Shown: positions 33,134-41,042, numbered from the stretch's first letter. The stretch: DNA of 52,023 nucleotides from Sporosarcina sp. ACRSM (GCF_022346545.1 NZ_JAKRNU010000018.1:1-52023), one strand, 5' to 3'. The notes: a model not told the origin generated them from the sequence alone. Numbers and translations: made by a program.

Positions 33134-33481
33134 TTAAATGCTTTCGTATAAATCTTGTACGGGTTTCATGAGAACGCGGTTCACTTCTTCAATGACTCCG
33201 CTCAACTTCATTTCCGCTTCGAGCATTTGCATAATTTTCGGGTTTTGTTGGGCAAGTTGTGCTGTTTTTTGAGCGTACTCCAGCTCTTCAGCGACTAACT
33301 CTTCACCTCTCGCCTGTTTTTCTTGCAAGGTAAGCTGGATCTTACGGAAGTTCTTGAACAATGTGAGTGATTCGCTATCCGCTTTCACTGCAGCTACTGC
33401 TTGTTCCACCTCCGCGAATTCCGCCGTTTTCCGGAATGTTGCTTCCAATCTGTTCAAATCATCATAAATATTCACTGTCAT
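33134..33481 (-). CDS. yheA: YheA, YlbF/YmcA family protein
   Basis: 115 residues, all helical and charged: NIYDDLNRLEATFRKTAEF, FKNFRKIQLTLQEKQARGEE, NPKIMQMLEAEMKLSGVIEEVNRVL. This matches the UPF0342/YheA members of the YlbF family. The biochemical role of YheA itself is unknown. It lies 14 bp downstream of yheB in the same direction, as in B. subtilis. Confidence 0.92.
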   Translation of the reverse strand: MTVNIYDDLNRLEATFRKTAEFAEVEQAVAAVKADSESLTLFKNFRKIQLTLQEKQARGEELVAEELEYAQKTAQLAQQNPKIMQMLEAEMKLSGVIEEVNRVLMKPVQDLYESI

Positions 33482-33495
33482 CAGTCGTTTTCCCC

Positions 33496-34653
33496 CTAGG
33501 ATAAATTTGTTACATAGACGATCAAGCCTTGAACAATTCCGATGAGACCGCCGAGAAATGCCCCCAGTACGGTAATCATTTTAAACTCACGTCTTGAAAT
33601 GCCAAGCATCAGATCTTCCAATACCGAAACTGGAAATGCATCCACTTGCTCCTTAACCATATCATCTAATTTCAATTTTCCAAGTGATTGTTCCATTTGT
33701 TTTTCAGCTTGTTCAAATGCAAATTGAACCAATTGCGGTGTGATGTGAACAGCTGTCCACTCCGCTCCATCCGGCCAATAATCCCGAATTGTTTTGTTCA
33801 ATCTGCTTTCCAAGTCCATTTCTTTCTCGGCATACGCCCGGATCGAATTGAATAGCCCATCCCAGTCAAAGCCGTTTAATAATTCACCAACAGGGCGTTG
33901 TTGAAGTTTCTCCCATTCCTTTTGAATGATGGCGTTCAGTAAATCATACGTGCCGGGTGCTCCTACAAATTTCAAAGCTTCCTTTTGTACTTTGCCGACG
34001 AGCGATTCCGATTCTCCAAACAACATGTTCACCATACTGCCCAATGTCCCTTTGGATGCTAGAAATTCATCAATCATTTTTCGAAACATCGCTTTTCCTT
34101 CATCAGATGCAAAATAGGCTTCCGACTTCCCAAGGATATATGTTGTAATAGATGGAAGTCGCCTTTCCGCTTCACTGCGCCATTTTTCCGGTAGCACCTC
34201 TTCCACCGATCCCGACGTCAGTTTCATGCGTACAGCGCTCAGCTGAGCATCAAGCAATTCCAATACTTTCTGCTCTGCCTTCCCGGCAACATTTGAGGCA
34301 CCTGCAGTCTTCAGCCAATCGTTCAACGTTTTCTCTGAATGTAAAATCTGTTCTTCCAACTTTTTCTGGATGAACTGTTCCGCTTTCTTTTCCATCGAGG
34401 GAGTTAATAATTTCTTACGGAACGTTTCTGGTGTCAATAAATAGTTCGTCACCGTTTTACCAAGCTGTACAGCCAATTCATCTCTACGTCTCGGAATCAA
34501 TCCCGGCGTAAAGGGTAAACGCCATTTTCCAATATATTTCGCTTCATGCGGCCTGAACAACATTTTGATCGCAAGATGATTGGTCAATCCCCCGATCAGC
34601 GCGCCGATGAAAGCCATGAATAACAAAGTCCATATAAAATCCAATCGCTTCAC
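33496..34653 (-). CDS. yheB: DUF445 membrane protein YheB
   Basis: 385 residues. A membrane segment at the N-terminus (about 8-30, LLFMAFIGALIGGLTNHLAIKMLF) and another at the C-terminus (about 360-382) enclose a long helical cytoplasmic or extracytoplasmic domain. The HLAIKMLFRPHEAKYIGKWRLPFTPGLIPRRR segment (quoted in two pieces: HLAIKMLFRPHEAKY and PFTPGLIPRRRDELA) is diagnostic for DUF445. Function unknown; reported as spore-associated in B. subtilis. Confidence 0.92.
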   Translation of the reverse strand: MKRLDFIWTLLFMAFIGALIGGLTNHLAIKMLFRPHEAKYIGKWRLPFTPGLIPRRRDELAVQLGKTVTNYLLTPETFRKKLLTPSMEKKAEQFIQKKLEEQILHSEKTLNDWLKTAGASNVAGKAEQKVLELLDAQLSAVRMKLTSGSVEEVLPEKWRSEAERRLPSITTYILGKSEAYFASDEGKAMFRKMIDEFLASKGTLGSMVNMLFGESESLVGKVQKEALKFVGAPGTYDLLNAIIQKEWEKLQQRPVGELLNGFDWDGLFNSIRAYAEKEMDLESRLNKTIRDYWPDGAEWTAVHITPQLVQFAFEQAEKQMEQSLGKLKLDDMVKEQVDAFPVSVLEDLMLGISRREFKMITVLGAFLGGLIGIVQGLIVYVTNLS

Positions 34654-34720
34654 CTTTTTTCCCTATTCGTTTCGCCCCATTATAGCAGAACGAAACTGAA
34701 CGGAAAAATGGGAAGACTTT

Positions 34721-35110
34721 TCAAAGCCCATTGAACATCGTCGACATTCGAATCGCATGCTCCATTTCATCATGCATGGCGATGAACAGTGGATTATAAG
34801 CCTCTTGAAACGGAATCGTCAACAGCATTTCCTTATACATTTCAACAGACTCTAACTCATCCACCAATGCCCGTTGCACACACTCTTTCAAATTATAGCA
34901 AGGCAACGGCTTCTTCGGGTTTTGTACAAATGTCCCCGTCATCATATAATAGAGTTGTTGGAACATTTCGTAATGACTTTTCTCGTCTTCATACATATGG
35001 CTGAGAAAATCTTTCCAAAGCGGATTATCCGTTAATTCGTACATCGATTTATAAAAATAATAATCTCTGTACTCATCTTCGATAGCCTGCTTTAATTTAT
35101 TTGCAAACAA
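34721..35110 (-). CDS. Ferritin-like domain protein
   Basis: About 129 residues from a TTG with AAAGGGTG upstream; a GTG at 35128 is possible. A four-helix ferritin/rubrerythrin layout is visible: EDEYRDYYFYKSM, YEDEKSHYEMF, VDELESVEMYKEML, HDEMEHAIRM, each with the acidic/His residues that bind a di-iron centre (ExxH in EDEKSH and DEMEH). The metal role is inferred from motifs. It is divergent from yheE. Confidence 0.8.
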   Translation of the reverse strand: MFANKLKQAIEDEYRDYYFYKSMYELTDNPLWKDFLSHMYEDEKSHYEMFQQLYYMMTGTFVQNPKKPLPCYNLKECVQRALVDELESVEMYKEMLLTIPFQEAYNPLFIAMHDEMEHAIRMSTMFNGL

Positions 35111-35182
35111 GATAGCACCCTTTCGCACTCTTTTCCCAATTTTATGCGGACGGGTCTCATCTTATGAAAGGAGCAAGGATCT

Positions 35183-35386
35183 ATGCTGCAACATTTTAGC
35201 TACAAACCGATGTATGCCCATACACAATTGCCTGGTTGGACTTTTTCTTTTTTCTTTCGCAACGCCAGATATACCGGTGAATACTTGCCAGATGGGACCA
35301 TTGTTTGGACCGGTGCCGAACCGCCAGAAGAAGAAAATGTAAAAAAAATGGTCCACGAACTAATGACGTTCCACGTTTATGAATGA
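35183..35386 (+). CDS. yheE: YheE-family small protein
   Basis: 67 residues: MLQHFSYKPMYAHTQLPGW, then FFFRNARYTGEYLPDGTIVWTG and an acidic C-terminal helix. Matches the YheE (DUF5342) family. GAAAGGAG precedes the ATG. It lies close to yheA-yheB as in B. subtilis. Function unknown. Confidence 0.82.
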   Translation: MLQHFSYKPMYAHTQLPGWTFSFFFRNARYTGEYLPDGTIVWTGAEPPEEENVKKMVHELMTFHVYE

Positions 35387-35437
35387 GTGAATGCAATTTG
35401 GGGATACTATGCTTCATGATGATGAAGGAGGCATAAT

Positions 35438-35590
35438 ATGAGCCAAGAAAAATCACCTGAAGAGCTCCGTATTGAAAAAGAAAAGCTGAAAATGGAAAAT
35501 CAGAAAACCGAAAACGTTTTCGAAGACAAAAGTCGGGTGCCTAACGAACAGAATGCTTGGAAAGAAACACAATTCAAATATGGTGAATGA
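35438..35590 (+). CDS. Small charged protein, 50 residues
   Basis: A short ORF with an excellent GAAGGAGG site 6 nt before the ATG. The product MSQEKSPEELRIEKEKLKME continues as a highly charged helix without hydrophobic segments. No family recognised. A hairpin (CCCTGCA/TGCAGGG, about 35597-35620) follows. It may be co-transcribed with yheE 50 bp upstream. Confidence 0.55.
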   Translation: MSQEKSPEELRIEKEKLKMENQKTENVFEDKSRVPNEQNAWKETQFKYGE

Positions 35591-35625
35591 CAAATGCCCT
35601 GCATATTCGTGTGCAGGGTATTTCG

Positions 35626-35844
35626 TTAATCCACCGTTTTACTTTCCTCTATGGGGATCTGATGTCGTGTATCTTCTTCCAACTGCATATGGTGATTCGT
35701 GTCGTTTGTTCCTCTCGTCATGTCATCGTAAGGCGTATACATATTCGCAAACTTCTTCTTTTTCACAAGTGACTTGTAAAAAGCATAGCCAATTAATAGC
35801 AATCCGCCCGATCCCAAACCGATTGCTACAATGGAAGTACCCAC
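35626..35844 (-). CDS. Single-pass membrane protein, 72 residues
   Basis: Starts at a GTG (35844) with AAAAGGGGTG upstream; a TTG at 35862 is the alternative. An N-terminal hydrophobic helix (GTSIVAIGLGSGGLLLIGYAF) is followed by KSLVKKKKF as stop-transfer, then a hydrophilic tail of about 40 residues. No family recognised. It is divergent from the CNNM-type transporter gene. Confidence 0.6.
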   Translation of the reverse strand: MGTSIVAIGLGSGGLLLIGYAFYKSLVKKKKFANMYTPYDDMTRGTNDTNHHMQLEEDTRHQIPIEESKTVD

Positions 35845-35961
35845 GGAAACACCCCTTTTCAACTAGTATATCATTTCCAGAGTGTTTTGATAACTCTTGT
35901 GTGAGTGCTGGATCATGTTACATTCACTTGACAAAATTTACTGTCCTCCAAGCAAAACCAT

Positions 35962-35990
35962 TTGTTTTTTTCTCGTAAATAAATTATTAT
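35962..35990 (+). promoter_or_regulatory. Promoter of the CNNM/CBS transporter gene
   Basis: -35 TTGTTT (35962-35967), 17-nt spacer, -10 TATTAT (35985-35990). The GGAGGTG ribosome site follows at 36019-36025. Confidence 0.55.
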
Positions 35991-36047
35991 TATCTTAACT
36001 AACTATTTTACCATCACAGGAGGTGTACACTTTGTTCTCCCCCTCAT

Positions 36048-37412
36048 TTGGGTTATGAACAAAGTAACTATTTGGAAATTGCCATACGATTGACAGCATT
36101 TGCTGTCTTGATCGCCCTCACCGCATTTTTTGTTGCGAGTGAATTTGCAATAGTGAAAGTAAGAACAACACGGATTGATCAACTTGTCGCAGAAGGGAAC
36201 CGCCGTGCCATCAGGGCAAGAAAGGTGATTGGCAACTTGGATGAATACTTATCCGCTTGCCAACTCGGAATCACCATCACCGCACTCGGACTCGGGATGC
36301 TCGGGGAACCTACCGTCAAATTGATGTTACAACCGATATTTGCCCATTTGGATTTGGCGCCAAATGTTTCAACTATCCTTTCATTCATCATCGCGTTCAC
36401 AGTCGTGACATTTTTACATGTTGTTGTAGGGGAACTGGCTCCTAAAACGATCGCCATTCAAAGAGCGGAAGAAATTACATTGAGTTTCGCAGGACCGCTC
36501 ACCTTATTTTATCGCCTCACTTATCCCCTCATCAAAGGGATGAATGGATCCGCTCGCCTTATCATCAAACCGTTTGGCTTCCACTCGATTTCCGAATCGG
36601 AAGTGGCCCATTCGGAGGAAGAACTTCGGATGATTTTATCTGATAGTTTAAAAGGCGGCGAAATTAACCAAGCAGAATATAAATATGTCAATAAAATTTT
36701 CGAATTCGACGATCGGATCGCCAAGGAAATCATGGCTCCCCGGACTGAGATGATGAGCATCGATAAAGAAATGACATTACGCGAAGTATTCGAAGTAATG
36801 GGTGTCGAACAATATACCCGTTACCCCGTGACCGACGGAGATAAAGACCACGTCATCGGGCTCGTCAATATGAAGAATCTATTGACCGCGTTCATCAAAG
36901 ACCCTTCAACGGGAGATCAGCCCGTTATCGAATATATGCAGCCGATCATCCGCGTCATCGAGACGATTCCAATCGGTGAATTGCTGCTTAAAATCCAGCG
37001 CGAACGGATTCATATGGCCGTTCTGATGGACGAATATGGCGGCACATCTGGGCTAGTGACCATTGAAGACATTTTGGAAGAAATCGTCGGTGATATTCAA
37101 GACGAATTCGACATGGACGAAGTACCAGAAGTTCAAAAAATCGGTGAAGACCATTATATTTTGGATGCTAAAATGTTAATTGAAAACGTCAATGACATTC
37201 TTGGCATTTCCATCGATGAAGAAGATATCGATACGATCGGTGGATGGTTCATGACCCAGCGCTTCGAAGCGATCCAAGGTGAAAAAATCATCGAACAAGG
37301 CTATGAATTCATGGTCAAGGACGTCGAAGGCCATCACATCCTATACTTGGAAGTGATGAAATACGAAGAAGCGGAAACAAATGCCATCACGGACCTATCT
37401 ATTGAATCTTAA
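36048..37412 (+). CDS. CNNM/CorC family transporter (DUF21, CBS pair, CorC_HlyC)
   Basis: 454 residues. A DUF21 membrane domain (about 10-180; LTAFFVASEFAIVKVRTTRIDQL and CQLGITITALGLGMLGEP) is followed by a CBS pair (about 215-340; ITAPR-like IMAPRTEM and VLMDEYGGTSGLVTIEDILEEIVGDI) and a C-terminal CorC_HlyC domain (about 350-440). Members export Mg2+ or Co2+. The start is odd: the strong GGAGGTG sits 6 nt before a TTG at 36032 in another frame, which ends after eight codons. The in-frame TTG at 36048 has no properly spaced site. One base fewer in the GGG at about 36050-36052 would join the two frames. Confidence 0.88.
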   Translation: MGYEQSNYLEIAIRLTAFAVLIALTAFFVASEFAIVKVRTTRIDQLVAEGNRRAIRARKVIGNLDEYLSACQLGITITALGLGMLGEPTVKLMLQPIFAHLDLAPNVSTILSFIIAFTVVTFLHVVVGELAPKTIAIQRAEEITLSFAGPLTLFYRLTYPLIKGMNGSARLIIKPFGFHSISESEVAHSEEELRMILSDSLKGGEINQAEYKYVNKIFEFDDRIAKEIMAPRTEMMSIDKEMTLREVFEVMGVEQYTRYPVTDGDKDHVIGLVNMKNLLTAFIKDPSTGDQPVIEYMQPIIRVIETIPIGELLLKIQRERIHMAVLMDEYGGTSGLVTIEDILEEIVGDIQDEFDMDEVPEVQKIGEDHYILDAKMLIENVNDILGISIDEEDIDTIGGWFMTQRFEAIQGEKIIEQGYEFMVKDVEGHHILYLEVMKYEEAETNAITDLSIES

Positions 37413-37413
37413 C

Positions 37414-37452
37414 AAAGCGCGACTCTCTATCTAATGAGAGTCGTGCTTTTTT
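37414..37452 (+). terminator. Terminator of the CNNM transporter gene
   Basis: AAAGCGCGACTCTC (37414-37427) pairs with GAGAGTCGTGCTTT (37435-37448), one G-U pair, followed by T4. Confidence 0.88.
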
Positions 37453-37548
37453 CTTTGTATGTAGAACTTACCTAGAAGTATTGTTTATTTTTTCAATTAC
37501 GTTGCCTTCTTCTCACCTCTCGCTCATGTCTGTCCACCAAATTCATCA

Positions 37549-37577
37549 TTGACAGAATTAAGGTATTTTGTTATTGT
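37549..37577 (+). promoter_or_regulatory. Strong promoter of the structured small transcript
   Basis: Consensus -35 TTGACA (37549-37554), 17-nt spacer, -10 TATTGT (37572-37577). Transcription should begin near 37584. Confidence 0.75.
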
Positions 37578-37610
37578 TAACCTAACTTATCAGAAAGCAG
37601 GTGAAGTGTT

Positions 37611-37679
37611 ATGGCTATTTTTATATTACCTATTGACCAATCGATCGGACCCATACTTTCACCTGCCATACTTCTGTAA
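37611..37679 (+). CDS. Possible 22-residue hydrophobic peptide inside the structured RNA
   Basis: ATG with AGGTGA 6 nt upstream, reading MAIFILPIDQSIGPILSPAI and two leucines before TAA. The peptide is almost wholly hydrophobic. Its ribosome site lies in the 5' arm of an 11-bp stem, so translation would need that stem to open, as in type I toxin mRNAs or regulatory leader peptides. Short length makes coding uncertain. Confidence 0.4.
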   Translation: MAIFILPIDQSIGPILSPAILL

Positions 37680-37709
37680 AGAGGTATGCTTATTCTGTTA
37701 TGCGCGTGA

Positions 37710-37746
37710 AAGCCGTGGAGTCCGATCAGGGGCCCACGGCTTTTTT
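37710..37746 (+). terminator. Intrinsic terminator of the small transcript
   Basis: AAGCCGTGG (37710-37718) pairs with CCACGGCTT (37734-37742), then a T run. It lies 28 bp upstream of the rsgA-like start, so rsgA expression from the small promoter would need read-through. Confidence 0.88.
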
Positions 37747-37773
37747 ATATGCAATTAACAGGAGGATTTCAAA

Positions 37774-38856
37774 TTGATAAAACTAAGCGATTACGGTTGG
37801 AATAGAACATATGAAACAAATTGGAATGAAATGAACGAAGATCCTAAAATAAAGAAATGCATCCCTGGGCGTGTCACGCTTGAACATAAGCGGATGTACC
37901 GCGTCATCACTGCAGAAGGTGAGTGGTTATCCGTCTGTTCCGGCGCGATGCAGCATGATGCGTTAGAACGGCGGGATTTTCCCGCTGTCGGCGATTGGGT
38001 TGCGGTGGAAAAGATGCCGGGGGAAGAACGCGGCATCATCCACGCCATTTTGCCACGTCATTCCCTCTTCTCACGGAAAGCGGCAGGCTCGACTATTGTG
38101 GAACAGATCATCGCCACCAATATCGATATCGTTTTCCTCGTCATGTCCATGAACAAGGATTTCAATGCAAGACGACTTGAACGATATCTTGTTGCGGCCT
38201 ACGACTCGGGTGCAAACCCTGTCGTCGTTCTGACGAAAAAAGATGTATGTGATGACCCTACTTTCTATATCAAAGAAGCACAAAATATTGCACTGGGTGC
38301 CCAAGTAGTTGCAGTGAGCAACGTAACGGGCGAAGGGATTGCGGAGCTGACTGCCTTGCTGAAAGATGGAAAGACGGCAGCGCTGTTAGGTTCATCAGGC
38401 GTTGGGAAATCCTCCCTCACCAATGCGATTTGTGGCGGTGAGACGATGGCAGTCCAAGGTATCCGGGAAGATGATGATAAAGGTCGGCATACGACGACGC
38501 ATCGGGAACTTGTTCAAATTCCGAGCGGCGGCATTCTCATTGATACGCCTGGAATGCGGGAATTCCAACTGTGGGATACCCATGAAAGTCTCGACTCCGG
38601 ATTCAAAGATATAGAGGCATATGCGGAAGCCTGCAAGTTCAATGACTGCCAGCATAACAATGAACCGGGCTGTGCAGTACAAGAAGCACTTATCACAGGC
38701 GAACTACCTGCCGATCGCTACGCCAGCTATTTGAAATTGCAAAAAGAACTAGCCTATCTCGATCGAAAAATGGATCGCGCCGCCCAAGCGGAAGAGCGCA
38801 ATAAATGGAAACAGATTACAAAAAGCATGCGCAAGCACCCTTCGAAAAAGAAATAA
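37774..38856 (+). CDS. rsgA: RsgA-like ribosome small subunit-dependent GTPase
   Basis: 360 residues with the circularly permuted GTPase order: an OB fold (about 30-100), then G4 (VVLTKKDV), G1 (GSSGVGKSS) and G3 (DTPGMREF), and a C-terminal zinc-binding motif (CKFNDCQHNNEPGC). RsgA acts in 30S subunit maturation. The TTG start has AGGAGG 8 nt upstream. The N-terminus (YGWNRTYETNW) resembles the extra RsgA-like paralogues of Bacillales. The canonical rsgA usually lies next to prkC/prpC, which is not the case here, so this may be a second copy. Confidence 0.9.
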   Translation: MIKLSDYGWNRTYETNWNEMNEDPKIKKCIPGRVTLEHKRMYRVITAEGEWLSVCSGAMQHDALERRDFPAVGDWVAVEKMPGEERGIIHAILPRHSLFSRKAAGSTIVEQIIATNIDIVFLVMSMNKDFNARRLERYLVAAYDSGANPVVVLTKKDVCDDPTFYIKEAQNIALGAQVVAVSNVTGEGIAELTALLKDGKTAALLGSSGVGKSSLTNAICGGETMAVQGIREDDDKGRHTTTHRELVQIPSGGILIDTPGMREFQLWDTHESLDSGFKDIEAYAEACKFNDCQHNNEPGCAVQEALITGELPADRYASYLKLQKELAYLDRKMDRAAQAEERNKWKQITKSMRKHPSKKK

Positions 38857-38967
38857 AACGGAGTCTCTTGGTTTGCGTGACATACGAACGTAGAAGATAT
38901 CTCCCCTCCAAATACCATCCAAAATATGGTACAGTCAATATAACCTGAATGAAATGGGAGGGAGATC

Positions 38968-39195
38968 ATGTATCTTTTATTCGTCATCATTTTGTTTTCT
39001 CTTTTAGGATTTACATTGGTATCGGTAGACCCACTTCTCGCAGGGATTGTCGGCTTTGCAATTATTGCCGGTTGTTTGTTCAAAATCATTCACATGTTAA
39101 ATGAGTTGCATAAACATTTTTCCATTGAAAAGCCCAAAAAGGAATCTGTCCAAGAAGAGTTTGATCGATATTTGAAAGAGCTGGATGATAAGTAA
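38968..39195 (+). CDS. Small membrane protein, 75 residues
   Basis: ATG with GGGAGGGAG upstream. Two hydrophobic helices (about 2-18 and 24-42) are followed by an amphipathic, charged tail (EKPKKESVQEEFDRYLKELDDK). No family recognised. It is followed after 1 bp by inverted copy 3 of the dispersed element, then a terminator. Confidence 0.7.
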   Translation: MYLLFVIILFSLLGFTLVSVDPLLAGIVGFAIIAGCLFKIIHMLNELHKHFSIEKPKKESVQEEFDRYLKELDDK

Positions 39196-39196
39196 T

Positions 39197-39323
39197 CAAT
39201 TACGCCTTGGCGTAATTGCGTCCAGATTTTGAATCGAGCTTGCTCGATTCTCTCCTTTCAAAATCTGTGACATCCGCCGGAGGCTTTATCTTCATTCAGC
39301 AGGCTTTGCTGAATGAAGATAAA
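39197..39323 (-). repeat. Dispersed structured intergenic element, copy 3 (compact form)
   Basis: Read on the minus strand: a 17-bp hairpin TTTATCTTCATTCAGCA with a 5-nt loop (39285-39323), then the shared core with outer stem CAGATTTTG/CAAAATCTG (39259-39267 and 39223-39231), inner stem AATCGAGC/GCTCGATT (39232-39249), and terminal hairpin CAATTACGCC/GGCGTAATTG (39197-39218). The inner stem differs from copies 1 and 2 by a compensatory pair (T-A to C-G), so the structure, not the sequence, is conserved. The 70-bp module of copy 2 is absent. Confidence 0.88.
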
Positions 39324-39371
39324 AAGCTGCCCCATACGACCGGTTTTCCGGTATACGGGGCAGCTTTCTTT
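39323..39371. terminator. Bidirectional terminator before the GNAT-nitrilase gene
   Basis: AAAGCTGCCCC (39323-39333) pairs with GGGGCAGCTTT (39357-39367), with an inner CCGG/CCGG stem, between convergent genes. Confidence 0.88.
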
Positions 39372-40914
39372 AGCCTTTTTTATATTCGATATGATACACA
39401 TCATGACGACGGTCTTTCAATTGTTTCACCGTTCCATCCTGGCGCTGACGGCGCAAAATCTCAAGGTCGACGTCACCGATCAAAACCATTTCCAAGTTGG
39501 CGTTCGTTTCACCGACGATGCCGTCACGGGCAAACTCAAAATCGGATGGGGCGAATATCGCTGATTGGGCGTATTGGATATCCATATTTTCCGTTTGCGG
39601 CAAATTGCCGACTGTCCCGGATATGACAGTGTAAATTTGATTTTCCACCGCACGGGCTTGGGCGCAATAACGGACGCGTAAATACCCTTGGCGGTCTTCT
39701 GTACAAAATGGCGTAAAGATGATATTCGCTCCCATATCCGTCGCAATCCGCGCCAATTCTGGAAACTCGATGTCATAGCAAATTTGGATAGCAATCTTCC
39801 CGCAGTCCGTGTCAAAGACTCGTACGGCATCTCCTGCACTGATGCCCCACCATTTCCGTTCGTTCGGTGTAATGTGAATCTTATATTGTTTCTCGATTGA
39901 CCCATCACGTCTGAATAAATACGCGATATTGTAGATCTCTTCATCTTCTTCCTGCACAAAATGCGAGCCGCCAATGATGTTGATGTTGTAACGCACCGCC
40001 AAGTTGGTGAACAGCTCAATGTATTGCGGTGTGTATTCCGTCATTTTCCGCACTGCTTGGCTTGGGGACGGTTCGTCCAGAAAAGACATAAGCTGTGTTG
40101 TGAATATTTCCGGGAAGACAACAAAATCCGAATTCGCATCCGCTGCGACGTCCACAAAGTACTCACATTGATGGGCCATCTCTTCAAACGATGAAATTTT
40201 ACGCATCAAATATTGGACGACACAAATCCGTACGGGATAACTCGTTTTGAAATGGCGCTTTGTCAGTGGCTTATAATCGACGTTATTCCATTCCATCAAT
40301 GTAGCATATTTTTTCGATGCTTTATCATCCGGCAAATAGTTCGGATTGACGCGCATCAAAGTAAAGTCATTCATGAGCTGGAAAGTCAGTACGGGATCAT
40401 AGATTTTATGGCGTGATACCGAATCGACATATTCCCGCGGAGACAATTCCGCCGCATGCTTATGATAGTTCGGAATGCGACCGCCAATGATAATCGACTT
40501 CAGATTGAGCTGCCGTGCAAGCTCTTTTCGCGCTTCATACAGGCGCTGTCCAACTTTCATGCGTCGATAATCGGGATGCACCATCACTTCGATGCCGTAT
40601 AGATTGTAGCCGTCCGGATTATGATTGGTAATATACCCCTCATCCGTCACGTCATCCCACGAATGACGGTCATCGTATTCATCGAAATTGATGATAAGAC
40701 TGGAGCAGGAACCGATGATTTCGCCGTCCAGTTCCGCTATAAGCTGTCCTTCCGGGAAAATCGCCAAATGGCTTTTCAGATGGCTTTCCTTCCATGGCTC
40801 CATGCCCGGAAAACAAAGCTCTTGCATATTCAAAATACGCTTAATATCTTGCTCTTCCATCTGCCGGATGACCATACTGACTTCAAACGATGATAAATCC
40901 ACTTCTTTACTCAT
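39370..40914 (-). CDS. Bifunctional GNAT acetyltransferase / carbon-nitrogen hydrolase
   Basis: 514 residues from the ATG at 40914 (AAAGGGGTG upstream). Residues about 12-190 form a GNAT domain (VMVHPDYRRMKVGQRLYEARK is the acetyl-CoA loop). Residues about 225-500 form a nitrilase-superfamily amidohydrolase with the triad Glu in VVFPEIFT, Lys in THFVHITPNERKWWG region, and Cys in IQICYDIEFPE. It has the same fusion and length as B. subtilis YhcX. Substrates are not known; a small amide is expected for the hydrolase half. Confidence 0.92.
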   Translation of the reverse strand: MSKEVDLSSFEVSMVIRQMEEQDIKRILNMQELCFPGMEPWKESHLKSHLAIFPEGQLIAELDGEIIGSCSSLIINFDEYDDRHSWDDVTDEGYITNHNPDGYNLYGIEVMVHPDYRRMKVGQRLYEARKELARQLNLKSIIIGGRIPNYHKHAAELSPREYVDSVSRHKIYDPVLTFQLMNDFTLMRVNPNYLPDDKASKKYATLMEWNNVDYKPLTKRHFKTSYPVRICVVQYLMRKISSFEEMAHQCEYFVDVAADANSDFVVFPEIFTTQLMSFLDEPSPSQAVRKMTEYTPQYIELFTNLAVRYNINIIGGSHFVQEEDEEIYNIAYLFRRDGSIEKQYKIHITPNERKWWGISAGDAVRVFDTDCGKIAIQICYDIEFPELARIATDMGANIIFTPFCTEDRQGYLRVRYCAQARAVENQIYTVISGTVGNLPQTENMDIQYAQSAIFAPSDFEFARDGIVGETNANLEMVLIGDVDLEILRRQRQDGTVKQLKDRRHDVYHIEYKKG

Positions 40915-41042
40915 CGGACGCACCCCTTTCAATTCCTTTATTCTCTATTATATCTTACCTTCCGGATAGTTAATAATATTTTACATGCCACTTCGTACAC
41001 CCTATAATCAGTATGTAGTCAATTACGTAGGAGTTGGTGAGT

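Larger units (their letters stand above)
37584..37746 (+). ncRNA. Uncharacterised structured small RNA or leader upstream of rsgA
   Basis: The transcript would be about 160 nt, from the promoter at 37549-37577 to an intrinsic terminator at 37710-37746. Stem 1 pairs GCAGGTGAAGT (37597-37607) with ACTTTCACCTGC (37655-37666), one bulge. Stem 2 is CATACTTCT/AGAGGTATG with a GNRA loop GTAA (37667-37688). Stem 3 is the terminator AAGCCGTGG/CCACGGCTT. GATCGGAC in loop 1 (37643-37650) is perfectly complementary to GTCCGATC in the terminator loop (37720-37727), suggesting a kissing interaction. It contains a 22-codon ORF whose ribosome site is buried in stem 1. I do not match it to a known RNA family. 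Confidence 0.6.

Noticed and set aside
36048..37412. Pseudogene call for the CNNM transporter
   Set aside because: Only the start region is odd; 454 residues with all domains are intact, so it is kept as a CDS with a start problem.
39480..40019. Minus-strand ORF of 179 codons in another frame of the GNAT-nitrilase gene
   Set aside because: Lies wholly inside a recognised gene and encodes no recognisable protein.
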